In this document: positions 42,510 to 52,099 of the stretch, in pieces
Position numbering within the stretch: the first letter of the stretch is position 1
Layout: each line of letters begins with the position of its first letter
Assembly: GCA_963575745.1 (NCBI GenBank)
Contig: CAUYUJ010009491.1
Coordinates: 1-64,000 of the forward strand
Reading direction: 5' to 3'
From: Prorocentrum cordatum
Taxonomy: Eukaryota; Sar; Dinophyceae; Prorocentrales; Prorocentraceae
Length of the DNA stretch: 64,000 nucleotides
Made by a program: the position numbers and the translations under genes
The notes under the pieces: model-generated
Database searches by the model: none
The model's input: only the letters and a program-made list of their open reading frames with translations
Told to the model about the DNA's origin: nothing

Positions 42510-42843
42510 CGGACCGCGGGGTCCGTCACCGCGCGGCCTTGGCACCTCGGAGGCCCCAGTCGCCAGCGACGTCCTCGGAGAACGGCCCGCGTCTCAAAAC
42601 CGCGCGGTGAACCCGAATCCCCACGCTCTCACCGCGCGGTGTGGTCACCACACCATGTGGAGGCCCCCGACATCTCCACCTGTCCTCCTTCTTGAGCCTT
42701 CGGTGGCAACTCATGGGAACCTTCCGCGCCATCTTGCTGGCACTTGCGAACCGACGCCGTCCGACGCTCATCGACACAACATCGGCGCTTCCGCACCCCA
42801 AACGGTGTGGCGCACGCTAGCTCACCACACCGTTTGGGGATCC
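42510..42843. repeat. Cluster of palindromes and family S copy
   Basis: GGTGTGGTCACCACACC (about 42640) and CCCCAAACGGTGTGG/CCACACCGTTTGGGG (42798-42840, 12-base loop) are strong hairpins. CACCGCGCGG recurs three times (42528, 42601, 42631). ATGGGAACCTTCCGCGCCAT (about 42713) begins a family S copy. Confidence 0.8.
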
Positions 42844-42845
42844 CC

Positions 42846-43055
42846 GGAGGAGGAGGAGGAGGAGGAGGAGGAGGAGGAGGAGGAGGAGGAGGAGGAGGAG
42901 GAGGCGGAGGAGAGGAGGAGGAGGATGAAGAGAAGGAGGAGGAGGAGGAGGAGGAGGAGGCGAAGGAGGAGGAGGAGGAGGAGGAGGAGGAGGAGGAGGA
43001 GGAGGAGTTGAAGAGGAGACGAAGGAGGAGGAGGAGGAGGAGGAGGGCGGGGGAG
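42846..43055. repeat. (GGA)n microsatellite
   Basis: About 200 bases of GGA/GAG, starting right after the GGGGATCC end of the hairpin. Confidence 0.96.
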
Positions 43056-43110
43056 GAGGAAGGGCCCCGGCGGCGGCGATCGGCGGCGCAGCCGCCGGTG
43101 CCCCCGCCGC

Positions 43111-43166
43111 GCCTCTCGATCCGCCGCCTCCTCCGCCGCCCGCCTGGGTGCTTCGTCCCTCCGCGC
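43111..43166 (-). CDS. Coiled-coil protein, 5'-most exon candidate
   Basis: TTTCCGGCCCGCAG precedes GCG-CGG-AGG at 43166. The frame reads ARRDEAPRRAAEEAADREA, the same Ala/Glu/Arg character and phase 0 as the four downstream exons. The 3' end is not clear (the sequence runs into GC-rich DNA), and the length is too short for confidence. Upstream minus frames are Pro/Ser/Arg-rich and unconvincing, so no start codon is proposed. Confidence 0.35.
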
Positions 43167-43344
43167 CTGCGGGCCGGAAAGGCGCTCGGCGGGGGTTGGC
43201 GGCGGCGCTCGCGAGGAGAGGCGGCGGCGCCGGAGTCGGAGAAGAGCACGAGGCCGCCAACGACGACGACGCCGACGGCGGCGACGACAGCGAGACCACT
43301 TCAGGCCGCCGCGGCGCTGCGCGATGTGTAGGGGGCCGACGACG

Positions 43345-43470
43345 AGATAACGAGAGAGAGAGAGAGAATTCACACATAAAGAAAAAATGAGAAGAGATAG
43401 AAAAAGAGAGAGATGGAGAGAGAGAGAGAGAGAAAGAAAGAGAGGGAGAGAGAGAGCGCGCGCAACTCTG
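43345..43470. repeat. (GA)n microsatellites
   Basis: Several GAGA runs separated by AATTCACACATAAAGAAAAA and similar. Confidence 0.93.
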
Positions 43471-43859
43471 ACCAACAACAAGAAACCAACAAGAACGGAA
43501 GAGGGGGAGGAACCCTCCCTGGGAGCCGGGGGGAAAGGAGCATGGGAGGAAGAGGGAGAACCCTTCCCTTGGCGAGGCGAGGCGAAGCGCGCCGTGTCTG
43601 GCCAAGAAGGCCGGCCGACCCGCGGGGGGCAAGGCGCAGGGGCCGCGGCCCTCACGCGTCGCTTCTGCGCGCGAAGTCGGACTCGAGTGGGCTCCAGTCC
43701 CCGACGAACGCGTGCCACATCTCGTGGACCCCCCCCCCTCCTTTGGCCCCTGGCAGGGCGAGGCGAGGCGAGGCGAGCGCCGACTCCGCTCCGCGCGCGC
43801 GGGCGGAGCGCCTCCCGAGGAGGACGGCGGGGGGGGCCGCAGCCCCTGGCAGGGAGGGG

Positions 43860-44080
43860 GGGGCAGGCACCATCCAGGCAAGCACCCCCAGGCAGGCAGC
43901 AGGCATCCCAGGCACGCTCCCCCAGGCAAGCACAATCCAGGCAGCCACCTCCAGTCAGGCCACCGTCCAGGCATGCCCCCCCCTGCGGTCCCAGAGCTCC
44001 CTCCAGGGAGTGCCGAGTGCACCCCCAGGCAGGCGCAGGCACCCCCAACCAGACACCCCAGGCAGGCAGGATCCCCCGCG
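43860..44080. repeat. CCCAGGCAGGCA minisatellite
   Basis: Degenerate CAGGCAGGCACC(CCC) and CAGGCAAGCAC units; no stop codons in two frames. Confidence 0.85.
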
Positions 44081-44084
44081 GGAG

Positions 44085-44335
44085 GTGGCGCGCTGGTCCC
44101 TACGAGAGGCACTACAATACAGTATTCCTTTACGGGAGACGGTGCAATACTCCATGCGGGAGGCAATACACTTCAATACTTCCTGCAGGAGAGACGGTGC
44201 AGTCCTCCATGCGGGAGTCACTATGGAGGGCAATGTAACACAACGCCCCCTGCGGGAGGCGAGCCATAATCCCTGCGGGAGGCGCTACAATTCAATACAC
44301 CCTGCGGGAGGCAGCACGATTCCACCCCGCTTCCC
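44085..44335. repeat. CTGCGGGAGGCxxTACAAT minisatellite
   Basis: About ten units of 22-32 bases keyed on (A/C)TGCGGGAG(A/G)C followed by CAATAC or CAAT. Confidence 0.85.
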
Positions 44336-44432
44336 TGCCTGCTGGGTTCTCTTTCTCTTTTTTTTGTTTGTTCTCTCTCTCTCTCTCTGTCTCTGCCGCC
44401 GCCGCAGCCAACGCAGCGGCCACCATGTCTCT

Positions 44433-44720
44433 ACACTACAGACTGGGACAAGGTTTTCTCCGAACGCCGCCACAGGGTCCAATGCCGCATGGCAGCAGGA
44501 ATTGTGATCGATGCTGCTCGATGTGGTCCAGTGGCCGAGCACACTGCGCTTCCGATGAACATGCCCATTTCACCTGTTATACGGGTCGCACAATAGTGGG
44601 GCCAGCTCTTCACGAACATGTTCAGCCCACCACGTCTGTAATTGAATGGCATATCCTCTTTTGTGCACCATGTGACAAAACACAATGTGTCTCGGAGCGT
44701 CCGGGGCCCCTGGCGACGAC
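44433..44720 (+). CDS. Possible exon, Cys/His-rich, unknown protein
   Basis: A (TC)n tract and GCCGCCGCCGCAG form a good acceptor on the + strand at about 44409. The following frame reads GSRNCDRCCSMWSSGRAHCA, then TGRTIVGPALHEHVQPTTSV, then WHILFCAPCDKTQCVSERPG, with paired Cys residues suggestive of metal binding. It degenerates into a GAC triplet repeat at about 44722. No family recognised. The minus frame is also open. Confidence 0.3.
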
Positions 44721-45019
44721 GACCATCACGACGACGACGATGAATTTGACGACCACGGCGACGGCGACGGCGACGACGACGTTGACGTGCGCTCTCGCCC
44801 GAATGCGAGCCTGTCATTGGCTCGCCACGTCGGTCTGGCCGACCGCTCCCCCTTACGCATGGAGAGGCCCCCAAGGCGGCGTTTCCCCCATTGGGGAAGG
44901 GGACGTGATGGGGGGAGACAACGCCATCCCCTCTGGGGGACATGCTGCTGTCACCCAAACATTGTTTGAACAAAAACCGCCTGTTTGGGCAACTTGTGAA
45001 GGACGCCCCCAGATTTTCC

Positions 45020-45560
45020 ATCATCCACGGTGTGAGGACGCATCAGGCGAGACCGAACGAACACCAACACAAGCCAAGCACATTGCAAGGATGTCTCAGG
45101 CAAAACCAAGCCCAAACCAAGCCAAAACCAAAGCCAAACCGGGCAAATTGCAAGGACGTCTCAGGCGAAACTGGGCCCAAGCCAGGGCCACACCATGCAA
45201 ATTGTGAGGACGTCTCAAGCGGAACTGGGCCCAAACCATGCCAAACCAGGACAAAACCAGGTAAAGTGTGAGGACGTTTCTGGCGAAACTAGGCCCAAAC
45301 CAAAACAAACAAAGGCCACACCAGGCAAATTGTCAGGACGTCTCGAGCGAAACCGGGCCCATACCAGGCCAGACCAGGGCCAAACCAGACCAGGCAAAGT
45401 GTGAAGACGTCTCAAACGAGACTGGGCCCAAACCAGTGCCCAAACCAGGCAAACTGTCTCAGGCGGGGCGCGCCAGCCAACCAGGCCGAACGAGGCCGAA
45501 CCAGAGGCCAAGCCAGGCAAATTTGGAGGACGTCCCAAGCAGAATCGCCCAAACCAGGCT
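45020..45560. repeat. 60-bp minisatellite O carrying GACGTC
   Basis: Eight to nine units of 56-68 bp: (G)AGGACGTCTCAGGCGAAAC, TGGGCCCAAACCAGGCCAAAC, GGCAAATTG. Starts at about 45027, 45088, 45151, 45207, 45269, 45333, 45401, 45525. Confidence 0.92.
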
Positions 45561-45797
45561 CCATCCACTCTCCTGAATAAAAATTATAACTAAAGGAGTG
45601 GATCACCCCAGCGGACCCCCCCTGCAGGCCAGCCCGTTTAGAACTTTATGGGTGGGGCCGTTGGACCACATGTCCTCTGAGGCGGACGGTGTTCTGCGCT
45701 GAAGGTTTCGTTTGTCTTTCGGTTGTTCTTGGGGCATTGATGTGGCGCAAGGAGAAGTGCTTCCGTGCCTGTAAAAGAAGAGGACACCTCCATAAAC

Positions 45798-45937
45798 ATA
45801 AACTTTTGGCGCTCCGCGCAGGTTTCTTGGATCTGCGCTGGACACCCCTCCCTGGCGCGCGAAGCGCGCCAGGGGCGGCGCCGCCGAGCTGGCCCGGCGC
45901 GGATCCAAGAACTCCACGCGGAGCGCCGAGAGTTTAT
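45798..45937. mobile_element. Element P, 140-bp inverted-repeat element, copy 1
   Basis: ATAAACTTTTGGCGCTCCGC...TTCTTGGATCTGCGC pairs with GCGCGGATCCAAGAA...GCGGAGCGCCGAGAGTTTAT (arms about 43 bp). Inside, CTGGCGCGCG-AAG-CGCGCCAG is a tight hairpin. A diverged relative lies at 51829-51925. Confidence 0.85.
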
Positions 45938-46136
45938 TTTTAGACAATTTTTCTCCTTCGATCTGCACCTCTTCTCACCGCCGCTCGCCGCTCACCGCTC
46001 GCTGCCGCACCTGCTGGGACAAGACGCCGCCGCCGCTGCCCCCCTGGGCCCGCTCCCGGGGGGCGCCTTCCGCCTAGAACCCCGAGGCGCCTCCCAGTCG
46101 GGGCCACGGGGGCACTCCGGCACGAGCAGCGGTACG

Positions 46137-46307
46137 ATCAAAAACCCTAATGAGGACGCGCGGTAAGGACGCAAGACCCTTGGAAGCCGAAGTTGGGATT
46201 TTTGGGGCGGCGGACGACGAAAACCTCAAGGACGCAAGAGCCAGGAAGAGCAAGGACGCAAGGGTACCCTGAGCAAAATCGCGCGTCCTTTTTCGGGTTT
46301 TTGACTG
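46137..46307. mobile_element. Family D element, copy 2 (171 bp)
   Basis: Near-identical to 6922-7092. It sits between GAGCAGCGG and CATCGGC; the uninterrupted string GAGCAGCGGCATCGGC occurs at about 46679 in a related local duplicate, giving an empty-site comparison. Confidence 0.9.
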
Positions 46308-46700
46308 CATCGGCGCCCGAGGATCGAGGGTCGAAGGGGGCCGTCGGAGCAAGGCGCGCTGAGCAGGAGGGCAGCCGGAGAGGGCAGTGGAGACAAAGGG
46401 CGTGTGGACCCCTCCCGGGCCCACTCGCACCAGCTTTCCAAGCCGCGCCCAGCCAGCCGTGGCGGCGAGGCCCCCCCCCCAAGTCCAAGTGTACCCTTGT
46501 CTCAGCTCGACGCCCGAGGATCGACGCCCGAGGACCGACGCGAGCGAGGAGGACCGCCGCCGCCGCCGCCAACCCGCCCTCCTCTCACGGGATCGACGCT
46601 CGAGGATCGGAGCGAACGAGGAGAACCGCCGCCGCCGCCGCACGCTGCGCGCCGCGTGGCCACGAGGGCTCTCCAGGACGAGCAGCGGCATCGGCACCAA
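46308..46700. repeat. Degenerate local repeats (GATCGACGCxCGAGGATCG)
   Basis: The unit CGACGCCCGAGGATCG with GCGAACGAGGAGAACCGCCG-type tails occurs at about 46318, 46509, 46525 and 46592. GCCACG.GGGC.CTCC..CACGAGCAGCGG occurs at 46103 and 46659. Confidence 0.65.
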
Positions 46701-46723
46701 GGGTCTCCTCCCATCCCTGCAGC

Positions 46724-46893
46724 CTACCCGTATCGGAAGGATGCGCGACAAGGATGCAAGGGCCTCGGACGCCCAATGCGAAGCTCTTCGAGCGGGGCGC
46801 GACCAACTCAAGTGGCGAAGGATGGACCGAGGAGGCAAGGATGCCAGGGTACCCTTGGGAAGGTTGCCCATCCTTACCTGCTGGTTGACTGTA
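46724..46893. mobile_element. Family C element, copy 2
   Basis: Left CTACCCGTATCGGAAGGATG and right CATCCTTACCTGCTGGTTGA. Shares CTTCGAGCGGGGCGCG and GGCGAAGGATGGACCGAGG with copies 1 and 3. Followed by a CTC tract (46905-46950). Confidence 0.75.
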
Positions 46894-46984
46894 CCCTCGT
46901 TCTTCTCCTCCTCCTCCTCCCCCTCCTTCTCCTCCCCCCCTCCTCAACCATCCCTCTTCTTCTTGTAAAGTGCTCCTCCCTGCT

Positions 46985-47560
46985 GCATCCCCAGAGGTGA
47001 CGGTAGGGCGGGCTGAGTGTTTGGCCTGAGACTTCCTCAGCATCTACGACCATGAAACTTGAGCATGAGAGCAATTCGCAGCGGCTTCAAGGCCGACGAA
47101 CAGGTGGTTCTAAAATGTAGCTCTCGCCTGAACGCCGTGCACATTGGTCTCAGGAGCTTGAAACAGCTTCAAGGATGGAGGGCGGCTCCTTTCCGAACTG
47201 TGGCTCTCGCTTTGGCGCAATGCACATTCGAGTTTGCGACATCCTAACGGATTCGTAGGGTCGACATCCAAGGAATTGTGGTCTGGCACGTCTGAAGATT
47301 ATCAGGACGTAGCACGTAGTAGTCACCTTGACTCGTGATTCGCGGCGTTGAAGTTCCAGGAACGGTGCCCTGGCCCTATTTAGGCTTATCGCGACGCAAC
47401 AATCACGTTGATCCGCAGCATTTCAGTCCCTGGAGCTGTGCTTTGGCACGATTGAAAACTCTCAGACGGTTGTCTTCGAATGGGGCCCTTCCCGCCATGA
47501 AACAAACCGATAGGGACCTGGGAAGAAGAGGGCACTTCGAGGCACAGTCTGCTGCAACAC
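46985..47560. repeat. Family T composite repeat, copy 2
   Basis: Same module order as 35130-35640: GGGCGGGCTGAGTGTTT..CTTCCTCAGCATC, then units with CTTCAAGGATGGAGGGCGGC and GTGGCTCTCGC. No coding seen to 47560. Confidence 0.6.
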
Positions 47561-47622
47561 CGCTGACGCGCCTTGGGTTTGCACTCCTCCTCTTCTCCCC
47601 TCCTCCTCCCGAGGCCTGAGGA

Positions 47623-47829
47623 TCGGCGGCGAGCGAGGGGGGAAGTGAGACGGAGAAGACCTTCTCAGAAGGCAGCGGGACTTCTCAGAAGCCCTCGCGC
47701 CCTCTGCTGGGAAGTTCCCTGTGCCTTCGGGGAAGGCCTCGAACAGTCCTCCGAAGGCCGGGGGACTTCCCTAGCCTTCTGAGAGAAGGCCTCCTCTTTC
47801 TCGCTTCCCCCCCCCGCGCTCGCCGCCGA
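47623..47829. mobile_element. Foldback BB, about 207 bp
   Basis: TCGGCGGCGAGCGAGGGGGG at the left edge pairs with CCCCCGCGCTCGCCGCCGA at the right. Inside, ACCTTCTCAGAAGGC and its partner GCCTTCTGAGAGAAGG plus GGGACTTC/GAAGTTCCC extend the pairing. Directly followed by a family A copy. Confidence 0.75.
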
Positions 47830-47842
47830 GAGGAGGACCAGG

Positions 47843-48004
47843 ATTGAGTCGGGCCTGTCCCTCCACAGGAGGAACATTCAGAAGTAGTGCAAAAATCGTC
47901 TGGGAACGATTTCTCATTGTGTGTTGGGCATGTTTGGGGTATTTGATGACTACGTTTTCTTTTCTGCCCCAAATCCGCCTGTAGGGGGGACCTGCCCGAC
48001 CGAA
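47843..48004. mobile_element. Family A element, copy 2 (162 bp)
   Basis: Ends GAGTCGGGCCTGTCC and GGACCTGCCCGACCG, with AT-rich interior including CATGTTTGGGGTATTTG. Flanked by GACCAGG on both sides (47836-47842 and 48005-48011), a 7-bp target duplication. Confidence 0.9.
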
Positions 48005-48099
48005 GACCAGGCACGCCGCCGCGCGCGCGCCTCCGCGCCCGCCTCCGGGGCGCGCAGCGCCGCCGCCGCGCCCGCGAGCGACAGCCCCGCGCCTGAGCA

Positions 48100-48422
48100 G
48101 CGTCTATCCGACCCCCGTCCCCAGCGGCGCGGCCTGGGCACCACTGGCCGGTTTACCCCCCCCCCCCAGATGCGGATACAGGCCGTTCCCTGCGGGTTTC
48201 GAGGGGTGCGTCCCCAACTGGGGGGGCAATTTGGTGGGGGTCTCGAAGGGGATGGGGATGTTGAGCAGGGACCGACCGTCCCGGCATTTCTATAGGCCTA
48301 CCACGGCATGTTCCTAGAACCCAAGAATGTTCTTTGAACATTATTTGGTGGGCCCATAGGCGAGGCAGAACGCTTCACCACTGCTTGAGGATGGGGGTGG
48401 GGATCGGTTCAACGATACCGAA
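48100..48422. mobile_element. Family E copy 2, split by family B copy 2
   Basis: E runs 48100-48260 and resumes at 48389 (GGATGGGGGTGGGGATCGGT). In between, 48261-48388 is a 128-bp family B copy with TTGAGCAG...TATAGGCCTACCACG...CTGCTTGA. GGATGGGGATG/GGATGGGGGTG on either side may be an 11-bp duplication, though the local sequence is repetitive. Confidence 0.85.
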
Positions 48423-48429
48423 AGACCAA

Positions 48430-48600
48430 CCAATCTGGTTCAAGATGGCCTGCAATACGCTTCCCAGACGACCGAGATGGCCCCAAGGTGCGCCTCGATG
48501 GCCCGGTTATGGTCCAAACAGCTCTCTTGGAGGAGGAGGAGGAGGAGCAGGAGGAGGAGGAGGAGGAGGAGGAGGAGGAGGAGGAGGAGGAGGCGGATCA
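48430..48600. repeat. Family H fragment then (GGA)n
   Basis: AAGATGGCC..CGAGATGGCCCCAAGG units, then about 60 bases of GGA (48530-48592). Confidence 0.8.
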
Positions 48601-49010
48601 GTTAAACGACGCTGAGCGCCGCAGGCCACCAGCGGCCCCGCGCCGCCCAGCGCGGCCGGCAGCGGCGCGGCCACGGCGGCCGCCAGCTGCACCGTGGAGG
48701 CGCCGGCGCGCCGCAGCGCCCAGAGGGAGGCGCACCTCCGCCATGGCAGGGCGGCGGGCGCCCTCGTCGCGGTCGGCGTCGTCGTCGTCGTCGTCGTCGT
48801 CGTCGGCGTCGAAGTCGTCGTCGTCGGCGGCGGCGTCGTGGTCGTCGGCGGCGGCGTGGTCGTGGTCGTGGTCGTCGTCGGCGTCGGCGTCGTCGTCGTG
48901 GTCGCCGTCGTCGTCGGCGTCGGCGTCAGCGTCGTCGTTGGCGTCGGCGGCGGCGTCGTTGTCGTCGTCGTCGGCGGCGGCGCCGTCGTCGTCGCCATCG
49001 TGCTCCTCGT
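48601..49010. repeat. GC-rich DNA and GTC/GGC trinucleotide tract
   Basis: 48772-49000 is GTC/GGC triplets that give poly-Ser, poly-Val and poly-Asp frames; no gene assigned. Confidence 0.75.
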
Positions 49011-49149
49011 CCTCCTCTTCGTCCTGGTTCGCCCGCTCCTCCTCCCGCTGATCCCTCCAGCGCCCTGTGCGGTGGTGGAGTGTCCCAGGAGAGCCCCCGG
49101 GAGGCAAGTCTTCGACATCTGAAGGGCAGGACCCGATTTAGCCATCCCC

Positions 49150-49722
49150 CCCGCTGAGACATGGGGCCGAAGATCGCCCCAGGAAAGCCCCAGAACCGTC
49201 CAGAGGAACCCCGGGATGGCCCCAGGACCGCCCACAAAAGACCCCCCGGAAAGCCCTAGGAGGAGGGCTTCAACAGACTCATGTTGGCTGCTCGTGCGAA
49301 GCATCGCAGGCATTCCCGATGCAACCCGAATAGGCATCGGTTCTGGATGAGCGTGATGCTGTGAAGCGTGGTCTCATCCGTCATGACAACCCACCCGCCG
49401 ATCATTTTTGAATAGGCTGGTGGGGATACCTTTTGGTCAAATGGTACAGCCGCGTGCCGTCAGAACGAAACAACAATGCAACGGCCTAATTTAGGCACCA
49501 TTAATGCAACAACAATGCGACAGTGCGCAAATTAAAATTACGCACCATGCGCGCAGGAGCGGGCTACGCTGCGGCTGAGATAAAGCGGAGGACCAGGAAG
49601 AGCTCCAGGTCGACGCGCACCGCCAAAATGGCGATGAGCGAACAGCCGACGAACTCAAAGACCACCGCGACGCAGCCGAATTGTACGACGAACAAGCAAG
49701 CGCTCAACGGAAAGGTTCCGGA
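49150..49722. other. Short H-like block, then no feature
   Basis: CCCCAGGA(A/C)(A/C)GCCC units (49170-49260). After that to 49722 only unique-looking sequence, including AGGCTGGTGGGGATACC, a string also seen at 19522 and 32430. Confidence 0.55.
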
Positions 49723-49734
49723 TCTTCATCTACT

Positions 49735-49771
49735 CCTCCTCCTCCTCTTCCTCCTCTTCCTCCTCCTCCTC

Positions 49772-49813
<42 letters not shown>

Positions 49814-49875
49814 CTCCTCCTCCTCCTCCTCCTCCTCCTCCTCCTCCTCCTCCTCCTCCTCCTCCTCCTCCTCCC
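49735..49875. repeat. CTC and CTCGTC microsatellite
   Basis: CCT triplets with a central block of CTCGTC hexamers (49778-49812). Confidence 0.96.
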
Positions 49876-50335
49876 CCCTTCGTGCGCCCAAAGCCGCCCA
49901 AAGCCAGCCGCGGACTCAGCGGACCCGCTGGCTCTCATGGAGACTGCCAGGAGCTTTGTTCCGCCCGTGCAACGCGCTGCACCCTTAGTGGCGGGCTCCA
50001 CCCGCCAGCGATAGAGGAAAAACAAGTGGCACGTGTGCCATGGCTCTTGCACAAAAAGGAAGGGAGAGGAGGAGGATGTGGAGGAGGGGGGGGGGAGAGG
50101 ATGCCAGACATCGCAGAAGGAGTGAACAAAACAGGGTCGCAAGAGGGGCTCCAGAGGGCGAGCGCGAGGAGACTCCAAGGGCCGTCCCCCGCAAAATGGC
50201 TTCAAAGACCTTTGACGGGTTCCCAGGAAGCCTCCAACTGACGCCCGAGAAGCCTACAGAGGGTTCCAAGGGGAGGCCTCCAGGGTCCAAGGAGGGCTGG
50301 AAGAAATTAAGACGGTGCGGGGGAGGCAGCGGAGC

Positions 50336-50435
50336 NNNNNNNNNNNNNNNNNNNNNNNNNNNNNNNNNNNNNNNNNNNNNNNNNNNNNNNNNNNNNNNNN
50401 NNNNNNNNNNNNNNNNNNNNNNNNNNNNNNNNNNN
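50336..50435. other. Assembly gap (100 N)
   Basis: Exactly 100 unknown bases, probably a nominal gap, at the left edge of a GC-rich satellite. Confidence 0.99.
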
Positions 50436-51350
50436 GGGGCGCTGAGACGGCGCGGGGGAGGGGGCAGAGCGGGGGGGGAGGTGCGGTGCCGAAATAAAAT
50501 GGTCGGGGCGGAGGGGGCGCTGGGCGGGCGCTGGAGCCGCGGGGGCGCTGAGACGGCGCGGGGGAGGGGGCGGAGCGGGGGGGGGGTGCGATGCCGAAAT
50601 ACAGTGGTCGAGGCGGAGGGGGCACTGGGCGGGCGCTGGGGCCGCGGGGGGGCGCTGAGATGGCGCGGGGGAGGGTGCGGGGCCGGGGGGGGGGGGTGCG
50701 GTGCCGAAATGGAAGTGGTCGGGGCGAGGGGGCACTGGCGGGCGCTGGAGATCCGCGCAGGGGCGCTGAGCGGCGCGGGAGGGGGCGGAAGCGGGGGGGG
50801 GTGCGGTGCGCGAAATAAGTGGTCGGGGCGGAGGGGCACTGGGCTGGCGCTGGAGGGCCCGCGCGGGGGCGCTGAGACGGCGCGGGGGAGGGGGCGGAGC
50901 GGGGAGGCGGGGTGCGGTGCCGAAATAAAGTGGTCGTGGCGGAGGGGGCACTGGGCGGGCGCTGGAGCCGCGCGGGGGCGCTGAGACGGCGCGGGGGAGG
51001 GGGCGGAGCGGGGAGGGGGGGTGCGGTGCCGAAATAAAGTGGTCGGGGCGGAGGAGGCACTGGGCGGGCGCTGGAGCCGCGGGGGGCGCTGAGACGGCGC
51101 GGGGGAGGGGGCGGAGCGGGGGGGGGTGCGGTCCGAAATACAGTGGTCGAGGCTGAGGGGCACTGGGCGGGCGCTGGAGCCGCGGGGGGGCGCTGAGACG
51201 ACGCGGGGGAGGGGGCGGAGCGGGGGGGGGTGCGGTGCCGAAATAAAGTGGTCGGGGCGGAGGGGGCACTGGGCGGGCGCTGGAGCCGCGGGAGGGCGTT
51301 GAGACGGAGGGGGCGCATGATGATGATGATGATGATGTGGATGATGATGG

Positions 51351-51391
<41 letters not shown>

Positions 51392-51510
51392 GTGATTATG
51401 ATGGTGATGATGGTGAGGATGATGGTGATGATGATGACGATGATGATGATGATGATGATGAAGAGGGGGGGGGTGCGGTGCCGAAATAAAGTGGTCGGAG
51501 CTCTAGACAC
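50436..51510. repeat. 107-bp GC-rich satellite W
   Basis: Units marked by TGCCGAAATAAAGTGGTCGG at about 50488, 50591, 50703, 50811, 50918, 51027, 51131, 51236 and 51480. Each contains GCGCTGAGACGGCGCGGGG and GGCACTGGGCGGGCGCTGGA. Spacing is 103-112 bp. The array probably extends into the gap. Confidence 0.95.
51316..51464. repeat. (ATG)n microsatellite inside satellite W
   Basis: About 48 GAT/GGT triplets replace the ACGGCGCGGGG part of one W unit; the unit's GGGTGCGGTGCCG resumes immediately after. Confidence 0.96.
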
Positions 51511-51567
51511 CCTGTGCAAGAGAATAACTATGCACATACACCGATTCTGGCCAGACCCATCCTGAGC

Positions 51568-51660
51568 CCAGGATCGGTGCATATGCCCTCCTACCTTGGC
51601 CAGGAAGGCATATGCACCGATCCTGGGTCAAGGATGGACGTTGTCAGGATCGGTGCATGT
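51568..51660. repeat. Hairpin GGATCGGTGCATATGCC with extra copies
   Basis: CCCAGGATCGGTGCATATGC (51568) and GGCATATGCACCGATCCTGG (about 51606) pair almost perfectly around a 19-base loop. A third arm AGGATCGGTGCATGTGCATA follows at about 51640. Confidence 0.9.
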
Positions 51661-51828
51661 GCATATTTCTCTTCGCCCGAAGCGACTCCCGGAGGGCGGC
51701 CGCGCCTTCTGCGCGGCTCCCCGCCGAGGCTCGCGCGAACCTGTCGGTCTCCGGCTCCGTGGAGCGCCACTGACAGCTCAGCCCCCCCCCAATGCTGTGC
51801 CGGGGTAGGAAGAACGAAAGGCAGCACA

Positions 51829-51925
51829 CGTAGACATAGGCATTCGAAGCTCCTCGTGGATTTATTGGATCGGCGCTGGACCAGAGCGCGCCAGGGACGG
51901 CGCTGAAGGCGCTTACGCGATTATT
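51829..51925. mobile_element. Element P, diverged copy 2
   Basis: GACATAGGCATTCGAAGCTC, TTATTGGATCGGCGCTGGAC and GCGCGCCAGGGACGGCGC align with P1. In minus translation both copies read a similar SADPxNxRGA..xYVY string, reflecting shared sequence and not necessarily coding. Confidence 0.55.
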
Positions 51926-52099
51926 TCTGCTCTTCCTGCTCCCTCTCCCCCTCTGCTCGAAGTTCATGTTTACGCAGTTGTTCCTTCTTCGGTCCTCCTC
52001 CTGCCTGCTACCTCTGCCAGCTGCCTCCTGTCCGCGCCCCGCTCCCTCTGCCGGCTCCCTCCTGCCCGCCCCTCCAGCGTTGTGCCGGGGTGCTCCTTC

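Noticed and set aside
42817-44507. Frames of 449, 408 and 364 codons
   Set aside because: Driven by the GGA tract, GA run and CAGGCAGG minisatellite. Only the short 43111-43166 stretch has coding character.
50254-51582. 442-codon minus frame
   Set aside because: Crosses 100 unknown bases and is made of GC-rich satellite W and the ATG run.
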